From positions 802,479 to 866,478 of the forward strand of contig JACAXG010000165.1 in assembly GCA_018881555.1 (NCBI GenBank): a stretch of DNA of 64,000 nucleotides. Reading direction: 5' to 3'. The translations under genes and the position numbers were made by a program. Shown here piece after piece: positions 62,563-64,000 of the stretch. The notes below the pieces were generated by a model. The model was not told the origin of the DNA. It did not search any database and saw nothing but the letters and a program-made list of their open reading frames with translations. The DNA is from Amblyornis subalaris (taxonomy: Eukaryota > Chordata > Aves > Passeriformes > Ptilonorhynchidae). The number at the start of each line of letters is the position of its first letter. Position 1 is the first letter of the stretch.

Positions 62563-64000
62563 ATGACTCATATTCAGCCCTGGTTTATATGATAACCAGG
62601 ACCTCCTAGGCATTACAATGAAGGAAACAGGTGATCACCTAGTCCCAGACCAATAGGGATTTCAGCCTCTAGCCCACCACCCCCTTTTCATGTAGTGCTG
62701 ATCTGAATCCTTGCCTTAGGAGCCAAGAGGGGTTGGGAACCTTCCCCTGAGTAAATTATAATCATCTTCTGGAAAAAAAAAAAAAAACACAAAGCAGGCG
62801 GCTGAGCTTGAAGTGGATAAATGCCCATCACAGAGCACCTGACTGAAGCCAAGTTCAAGTCTAGCTTTGGGATGTTTGAAGTGAGCATATCCTCATGCTC
62901 TCCAAGGGTTTGGGGCTCAAGCCCTCCGTGCGTGCCTTCTACCAATGCTCGGGTAATTTATAGACATGTGAGGCTATTCAGAGAGCTTTTCTGTGAACTT
63001 CCTGCATCAACCCAGTCCATCTGGTCGGGTCATGTTTGCCTCTCATGAGCAGCTCAGTAGAAGCACTGTACGATACGAATAAAAGTAAATGCTAGGACTT
63101 GGTATCCCAATCACAGACCACATCTCTCAGGCATGCCATGCCCTGCTGCATGGCTACCTTGCCCTACCTGACAGGCAGCCCATTGACTAACAAATGTGCA
63201 CGTCCTTTAACTACAGCACAGTCAATCCACTTAGTGCTGTTTCGTTAGGTATCTTGTCTATTCAAAGAGCTGGAGTGGTGCTCACTCAGCTCAGCAGCCC
63301 AAGTCTCTGGATTTTCAGGCCCTTAATATTCACTCTGATCTGTTCATAAGTTATTCATGGGGAGTGGGAAATGCCTTACAAGAGAACTCACTCCAAACTG
63401 CGAGTGCTTCCGAGGCACCTCGCAATCTGCTTGCACAGGGAAAGGAGGGGAAAGTAATGAATAAATGATTGTTTACAAATTATTTACTTGTCTCCACTAA
63501 TTTCCACACTGCTTACCTGGCAGCATACTGAAGTCAGGAGCAGTTAGAGAAGACCTCATCCTGGTGTATCAGTGGATGGAATTTGTGCAGCACGGGGGGA
63601 AGAAAGTAGAAGAGCAAGGAGCTACCTTTGGCTGCCTAAATTGGCTATTGTGTGCAGTCTTGCTTTGTCTTCACATTCCAGAAGAAACTGTTGTGCAGGG
63701 CTGTCTTTTCTGTCCTAACTCAGTAGGATGCATGAAGTCAAGACAAGGACCATCAAGGCTGCTGAGGGTTGTATAGTCCTTAAGAGGTCTGTGCTCTGCA
63801 GGGGAAGACCTGGCATTGCTAGGAGTTCACTCTCTGCTCCCAAGGAACCAGGGCTTTGTGGGGAAAACCAGGAGAAGGTCCTTGCTGTGAACTATGCAGC
63901 AGAGGAAGACCTGGCAGAAAGGCTAAGCTGTTTTGGTGTCACCAGTGTCAGGTCTGTGAATGTGGGAAGGATGATTCTTACAGCCCATGACATGTTGCCC

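Larger units (their letters stand above)
55255..64000. other. Intergenic sequence downstream of CNTFR
   Basis: 8.7 kb with no exon I recognise on either strand. In mammals ENHO and DNAI1 follow CNTFR at greater distance; I did not see an adropin-like reading frame here. It holds a GGAT microsatellite (55979-55999), a TAAT-rich patch (56215-56315), possible conserved AT-rich patches (58640-58760, 59660-59960, 60290-60540, 63420-63510), a direct ~112-bp duplication (61438 and 62450), a GC-rich stretch (61800-62340) and a poly-A run near 62772-62786. Confidence 0.75.

Noticed and set aside
61531..62613. 360-codon open frame on the - strand
   Set aside because: Longest open frame in the window but Trp/Cys/Pro/Gly-rich with no domain. 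Part of its apparent internal similarity to the frame at 61269-61625 comes from the DNA duplication at 61438 and 62450.
55255..64000. Search for ENHO or DNAI1, expected downstream neighbours in mammals
   Set aside because: No adropin-like hydrophobic segment or dynein intermediate chain exon was recognised on either strand; the genes may lie beyond the window.
1..64000. Search for tRNA, rRNA, CRISPR arrays, viral insertions and other novel systems
   Set aside because: Nothing recognisable; this is animal chromosomal DNA, and the only mobile elements seen are LINE and SINE relics.

Overview
The window is vertebrate nuclear DNA, most likely from a bird. Evidence: large GT-AG introns, CR1-type LINE relics as the recognisable interspersed repeats, no primate or rodent repeats, and coding exons that read as an avian-type ciliary neurotrophic factor receptor alpha (CNTFR). 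CNTFR is the only gene I can support. It runs on the + strand, and the window holds its 3' part.

Layout: 1-31148 is intron (its start lies outside the window). Five coding exons follow at 31149-31266, 32084-32250, 39395-39558, 51368-51548 and 53023-53167. The terminal, almost entirely 3'UTR exon starts at 54054 and ends near 55254, just after an ATTAAA signal at 55233-55238. All joins keep the reading frame, and all donors and acceptors are GT/AG. The exons encode, in order, the N-terminal cytokine-receptor fibronectin-III domain (two cysteine pairs), the second fibronectin-III domain with its WSDWS box, a Ser/Thr-rich stalk, and a hydrophobic C-terminal GPI-anchor signal. The exons for the signal peptide and Ig-like domain were not found and should lie upstream of base 1. 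From 55255 to 64000 no gene was recognised.

The most interesting observation is at the C-terminus. The last coding exon ends in the two bases TA, so the normal stop codon (TAA) is completed only by the first base of the terminal exon. A second acceptor with a strong pyrimidine tract at 53333-53334 would remove the stop and add 35 in-frame residues. That could turn the GPI-anchor signal into a membrane span with a tail. This is a prediction that RNA data can test.

Other points: a diverged CR1/L3-like relic at 8970-9250 that still has an open, indel-free frame; a 28-bp CpG-rich palindrome with outward CRE half-sites at 15659-15686; a ~112-bp direct duplication at 61438 and 62450; TAAT-rich patches that could be conserved regulatory elements; several MIR-like relics; and a 50-N assembly gap inside a T-rich tract. 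I found no new gene system, CRISPR array, operon or RNA gene. The long open frames in GC-rich stretches look like chance.
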